Assembly (NCBI GenBank): GCA_963816155.1
Contig: CAWFJE010000005.1
Location: 124,001-188,000 of the forward strand
Length of the DNA: 64,000 nt
From: JAXGXJ01 sp963816155
GTDB lineage: Bacteria > Actinomycetota > Thermoleophilia > RBG-16-64-13
Direction: 5' to 3'
Shown: positions 61,281 through 64,000 of the stretch, in pieces
Layout: each line of letters begins with the position of its first letter
How positions within the stretch are numbered: position 1 is the stretch's first letter
Made by a program: the position numbers and the translations under genes
Notes under the pieces: model-generated
The model's input: only the letters and a program-made list of their open reading frames with translations
Told to the model about the DNA's origin: nothing
Databases searched by the model: none

Positions 61281-61374
61281 GGAGAAGTGGCCGAGAGGCT
61301 GAAGGCGCTCGCCTGCTAAGCGAGTGAAGGAGCAAGATCTCCTTCCGAGGGTTCGAATCCCTCCTTCTCCGCCA
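61281..61374 (+). tRNA. tRNA-Ser (anticodon GCT)
   Basis: Class II tRNA: acceptor GGAGAAG pairs CTTCTCC, anticodon arm CTCGC-CTGCTAA-GCGAG gives anticodon GCT, long variable arm (GGAGCAAGATCTCC) and T arm AGGGTTCGAATCCCT. Genome-encoded CCA at 61372-61374. The leader contains a partial copy of the 5' end (GGAGAAGTGGC near 61267). Confidence 0.96.
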
Positions 61375-61378
61375 CCGT

Positions 61379-61452
61379 GCGCCTGTAGCTCAGCTGGATA
61401 GAGCGCTGGTCTACGAAACCAGAGGTCATGGGTTCGAATCCCGTCAGGCGCG
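61379..61452 (+). tRNA. tRNA-Arg (anticodon ACG)
   Basis: Acceptor GCGCCTG pairs CAGGCGC, D arm GCTCAGCTGGATAGAGC, anticodon arm CTGGT-CTACGAA-ACCAG with anticodon ACG (read CGN after inosine editing), and T arm TGGGTTCGAATCCCG. No CCA is encoded. Its 3' end is the presumed integration site of the adjacent recombinase remnant. Confidence 0.96.
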
Positions 61453-61459
61453 TAGGAGA

Positions 61460-61483
61460 AAGCCCCGATTTGCGGGGCTTTTT
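61460..61483 (+). terminator. Rho-independent terminator of the tRNA operon
   Basis: AAGCCCCG-ATTTG-CGGGGCTT with an 8-bp stem followed by TTT then TCTT. A classical intrinsic terminator, starting 8 nt after tRNA-Arg. Confidence 0.85.
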
Positions 61484-61583
61484 CTTCTGTCTCAATCTTC
61501 CGAAGTCTCTGTCGAGGCCGTTCATCAACGGTTCATCAACGAACTGCAACTCAGCGAACAGCATCATCCACCACTCCCGGCCA

Positions 61584-61865
61584 CTAAGCAGCCGATACCA
61601 GAGCGGCTATCTTCTCAGCCGCCTCTCGCCCCAGAGCGGGGACGCAGTGGGAATACACGTCTAAGGTGAAGGCCACGGTGCTGTGGCCCAGGCGTTCCGA
61701 GACGACCTTAGGATGGATGCTGGCCCCCAGGGCGATGGTGGCGTGGGTGTGGCGAAGATCGTGCACGCGGATACGGGGAAGCCCAGAGGCTACGACAGCG
61801 TCCTCAAAGAGCTTGCTCACCCGGTCGGGGTGAAGCTCCGTTCCGTCCTCTTTGGTGAATACCAA
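61584..61865 (-). pseudogene. Tyrosine recombinase/integrase C-terminal remnant
   Basis: Encodes only the C-terminal catalytic part: HDLRHTHATIAL (His-x-x-Arg of box II), LGHS (His) and VYSH with the nucleophilic Tyr. The box I Arg and the N-terminal DNA-binding domains are missing, and a TGA closes the frame at about 61890 on the minus strand. The nucleotide sequence upstream shows no integrase continuation in any frame. Position and orientation next to tRNA-Arg are typical of an integrated element that decayed. Confidence 0.85.
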
Positions 61866-62037
61866 GCCCGTGTCCGTCGCCAGTACCCGATTTCATCCGA
61901 ACTCTGGTGGGCCGCTCTCAGCGCCCTGCGACCCTCGATCCCGTTTGCGGCTGACCAACACCCTGGCTGGTCTCTTGGCATCATTCGTCAATGACTAGTG
62001 GCGATGAACGATCGGGTCAAGCAGTCGCAGGCTGCCG

Positions 62038-62084
62038 GGCGGCCTGGATCCAGCGACAAGAACGATTAATGGCTCCAGGCCGCC
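62038..62084. repeat. 11-bp perfect inverted repeat near the recombinase remnant
   Basis: GGCGGCCTGGA (62038-62048) and TCCAGGCCGCC (62074-62084) form a long-loop hairpin (25 nt). It lies between the recombinase remnant and the exported protein at 62125, downstream of both, and may be a shared terminator or a rearrangement scar. Confidence 0.55.
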
Positions 62085-62124
62085 GCGGTTTCAACTCACG
62101 GAACTAGTAGGTGGGGTATGTCTC

Positions 62125-62787
62125 TCAAGTGTAGAACAGATCCAGCCAGTCCACAGCGTAGATGCTGCCTTGGTCCGCCACCCAATAGCAGTTCGGATAG
62201 AGTGCCGCAGTCTGGACGTCCCAATTACGCGAGGAGTTGAGAACGTATGTTGGACCGACATACGCGTCATCGCACTGGAGATAGCCTGAAATCTCGGCAC
62301 CAGGCCTTGTGCGATAGTCCGTATACCAGTAGAGGTTGTATTCAATGGCAGTGGAGTCGTAGTAGATATTCCAACGGGACGGATCCCCGGTGGTCTGGGC
62401 AATCTTCAGTTGATGGGCTGTGTCCCAGGCGCTCACGTTTGTGTAGTACTTGCTGAAATAGGACCCGTCGGAGTACGTGATGTAAACCTGGGTGGCGAGG
62501 TACTTCTGAAGGACTCCCGACACAAGAACCTTGTGATCCTCGAGGTTCAGCCGGAACCCTCTCCCTGAGGCCGCCATATTGACAAGCTTGACGTTACCGA
62601 CGTTGGTCTGATGGTTGACTCCGATGTACGGGTTGAAGGGAGCCATATCCTCGGCCGAGTACCAGGTGGCTGCGCCCTTCACCCCCTCCTGGGGGTTCTC
62701 CACCCGGACTCTCGCGAAGGCAGGGCCAGCACTGAGCACGAAGGTGAGCGACATTGCTAGCAGACCGAGCAAGAGGCGTCGCCTCAT
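62125..62787 (-). CDS. Secreted protein of unknown function
   Basis: 220 residues. Signal peptide RRRLLLGLLAMSLTFVLSAG...AFA (cleavage near residue 25), then a Tyr/Trp/Asn-rich extracellular domain with repeated YWYTDYR and NIYYDS strands. No homology can be claimed from reading. High aromatic content and lower GC than the left half of the window suggest a transferred gene. A short gap separates it from the next exported protein. Confidence 0.7.
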   Translation of the reverse strand: MRRRLLLGLLAMSLTFVLSAGPAFARVRVENPQEGVKGAATWYSAEDMAPFNPYIGVNHQTNVGNVKLVNMAASGRGFRLNLEDHKVLVSGVLQKYLATQVYITYSDGSYFSKYYTNVSAWDTAHQLKIAQTTGDPSRWNIYYDSTAIEYNLYWYTDYRTRPGAEISGYLQCDDAYVGPTYVLNSSRNWDVQTAALYPNCYWVADQGSIYAVDWLDLFYT

Positions 62788-62837
62788 AACCGTCCGTCCT
62801 TTCGGTGAGTGTGATCGAAAAGGTGCCCCGCTTCTAC

Positions 62838-63464
62838 CTACTTTACGACTGGATGGAGGTAGCCATCAGGCCCTTGCACCAGCTCGAAGGATGCGCCCTG
62901 CATGACGAGGTCTCTGAACGATTCCAAGTCATCCGGGTCCAGGAACTTGGGTGGTGCGATCTCGGAGCGATCACCTTTCCTTGGGGCCTGCTTTGGATAT
63001 GGGACAGATGGGTAGTCGATGCCGGTCGGTATTCGATCGGGCATCTCGATCATGACCGGGTTCCCGTCCTTGTCGGTTATGACTCTGCCGCCCGTTTCCC
63101 AGACTCGCTCTGCGATTTGCATGTCAGGCACGCCCTGGTCGGCCAGTTCCTTGATGTTGCTGGGAACAGGTCCGCGATTGTCCACCGGAAGTGTGTGCAC
63201 GGTTCCCGACTCCTCGGAATCCTGGTCGGTCCCGGGGACAAGTCCGGTTCTGTCGTCCGCGACCCTCCGGCCTTGGGTGGCCAGATCGGCAAGTGAGACT
63301 GGCGTTTGTGTTGAGGCGGTCGACGGCACCACGGAAGCGTCTAGTGTGCTGGTAGGATTCGACTCCATGCCGGTCTGAGCCGAGCAGGCTCCCATAGCGC
63401 TGCCCGCCAGAACAACAAAGGCGGCGATCCCTATGAAGCCAAAGAGCCTTGACTTTCTTGACAT
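62838..63464 (-). CDS. Putative lipoprotein of unknown function
   Basis: 208 residues. N-terminal RKSRLFGFIGIAAFVVLAGS with a lipobox-like AMGAC (Cys27), then a Ser/Thr/Asp-rich linker and a C-terminal domain with VWETGGRVITDKDGNPVMI and FRDLVMQGAS. AAGGAGG 4 nt before ATG 63464. Function unknown. It is probably co-expressed with the upstream-located 62125 gene. Confidence 0.7.
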   Translation of the reverse strand: MSRKSRLFGFIGIAAFVVLAGSAMGACSAQTGMESNPTSTLDASVVPSTASTQTPVSLADLATQGRRVADDRTGLVPGTDQDSEESGTVHTLPVDNRGPVPSNIKELADQGVPDMQIAERVWETGGRVITDKDGNPVMIEMPDRIPTGIDYPSVPYPKQAPRKGDRSEIAPPKFLDPDDLESFRDLVMQGASFELVQGPDGYLHPVVK

Positions 63465-63903
63465 CGTTCCTCCTTCTCAACCATCTTCTCAAGACGCAAA
63501 CACCGTCCCATGTCCTACATAGGCGCCTCCTACTGCTTGCGTGCACGCCCTGCGGGCCAGGGCACGAGGCACCGACATCGCATGCGCTGCAGCACCAGTG
63601 CGACCGTTGGAGGAACCCATTGGAGAGTTCATCACTGGGACTTGCATTGGTGGCTACAGGTTTCGCGTTCGGTTGAGCTCTTTGCCCTGTATATGTCCGG
63701 CAGGCGCCCGACTATTACAGGCTCCACGTAATTGATGCTCAATCTTGCTGCCTTGCTCACGAGCAGCGGCGCGTGTACGCGAGCGAAGCCCCCATTCCTT
63801 TTGGAGGGGTCCTACCTTGGGCGGTGGGTGCGAAGAAGGATGGGGCTTCCAGACCGCTGGCTGAACCGGAGCATGCCGCGCCTGTCCATTCTCAGGGTGT
63901 CAA
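63465..63903. other. Region without a supported gene
   Basis: Several open frames exist but none combines a ribosome-binding site with consistent codon use. No tRNA, repeat or mobile-element end was recognised. AGGAACC-type and palindromic fragments are weak. Likely island scar or leader. Confidence 0.5.
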
Positions 63904-64000
63904 CTAGAGCGGGTCAACCCAAACCCCAGTTTCCAGCGGCGCATAATTTTCCTCTCCGGGGACAAACACCATGAGCACGTCGTGCTCATTACCCAGGTTC
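63904..64000 (-). CDS. C-terminal fragment of a gene running in from the right edge
   Basis: On the minus strand a frame from the edge reads NLGNEHDVLMVFVPGEENYAP and ends LETGVWVDPL with TAG at 63904. The composition looks coding, but 32 residues are too few for a family call. The palindrome at 63971-63989 lies inside it. Confidence 0.3.
   Translation of the reverse strand, partial: NLGNEHDVLMVFVPGEENYAPLETGVWVDPL
63971..63989. repeat. Perfect 19-bp palindrome
   Basis: ATGAGCACG-T-CGTGCTCAT, 9-bp arms with a single-base centre. Could be an operator, a recombination core or a coding coincidence in the edge gene. Confidence 0.55.

Noticed and set aside
61316..61567. Minus-strand frame over the tRNA genes
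   Set aside because: Overlaps two complete tRNAs and a terminator.

Overview
The window is about 64 kb of GC-rich chromosomal DNA from an actinobacterium. The evidence is the FhaA/FhaB - PP2C phosphatase - RodA - PBP - PASTA kinase cluster, GTG/TTG starts, actinobacterial-type FHA proteins and twin-arginine signals. Corrinoid methyltransferases, several molybdopterin enzymes, ferredoxins and a branched-chain-type ABC importer suggest an anaerobic or facultative lifestyle and a deep-branching lineage. The lineage placement is an inference, not a sequence result.

Layout. 1-11657 (minus strand): an eight-gene run reads leftwards from a multi-pass Ser/Thr kinase through fhaA, fhaB, PP2C, rodA, pbpA and pknB to a fused glycyl-tRNA synthetase that leaves the window. 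11730-13902: ABC-2 exporter pair. 13923-14392: a 136-bp tandem repeat of hairpin units and a long inverted repeat in front of tRNA-Leu(CAG). 14540-20997: a membrane protein, a DUF4446 protein, prephenate dehydratase, seryl-tRNA synthetase, and nicotinamidase plus nicotinate phosphoribosyltransferase (NAD salvage). 20994-25567: a thioesterase, a frame-disrupted zinc-ribbon/CD225 membrane protein, tRNA-Ser(TGA), a small ATPase, a class-III aminotransferase and an SDR. 25651-30514 (minus): a complete Liv-type importer operon with a Tat lipoprotein binding protein. 30898-33604: an anchored Thr-rich protein with an OmpR/HK two-component system. 33674-38399: ferredoxin, flavin reductase and nitroreductase facing two paralogous MFS carriers. 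38635-43189: a small membrane protein, then an FAD oxidoreductase, molybdopterin enzyme and four-cluster ferredoxin operon.

43825-52493 is the most unusual part: a tight plus-strand operon of seven genes. Two Tm-1-like (UPF0261) proteins bracket a biotin-dependent carboxylase (carboxyltransferase-biotinyl subunit and biotin carboxylase). Two UroD/MtaA-type methyltransferases then bracket a corrinoid protein. A QueG-like double-[4Fe-4S] protein converges on the end of the operon. I know of no described pathway with this combination. Both carboxylase genes carry an apparent single-base insertion as sequenced.

53564-61103: DUF4389 protein, SlyD-like PPIase, a sulfite-oxidase-fold Mo enzyme with a cytochrome b561-type partner, an MFS carrier, a UvrD-family helicase, TatA and a molbindin. 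61281-64000: tRNA-Ser(GCT) and tRNA-Arg(ACG) followed by a tyrosine-recombinase remnant and two exported proteins of unknown function, which looks like a decayed island at a tRNA.

Four or five genes (near 21960, 45757, 47836, 55069 and perhaps 52500) are disrupted by single-base indels with conserved protein on both sides. This is either recent decay or residual assembly error, and it should be settled before any of them is called a pseudogene.
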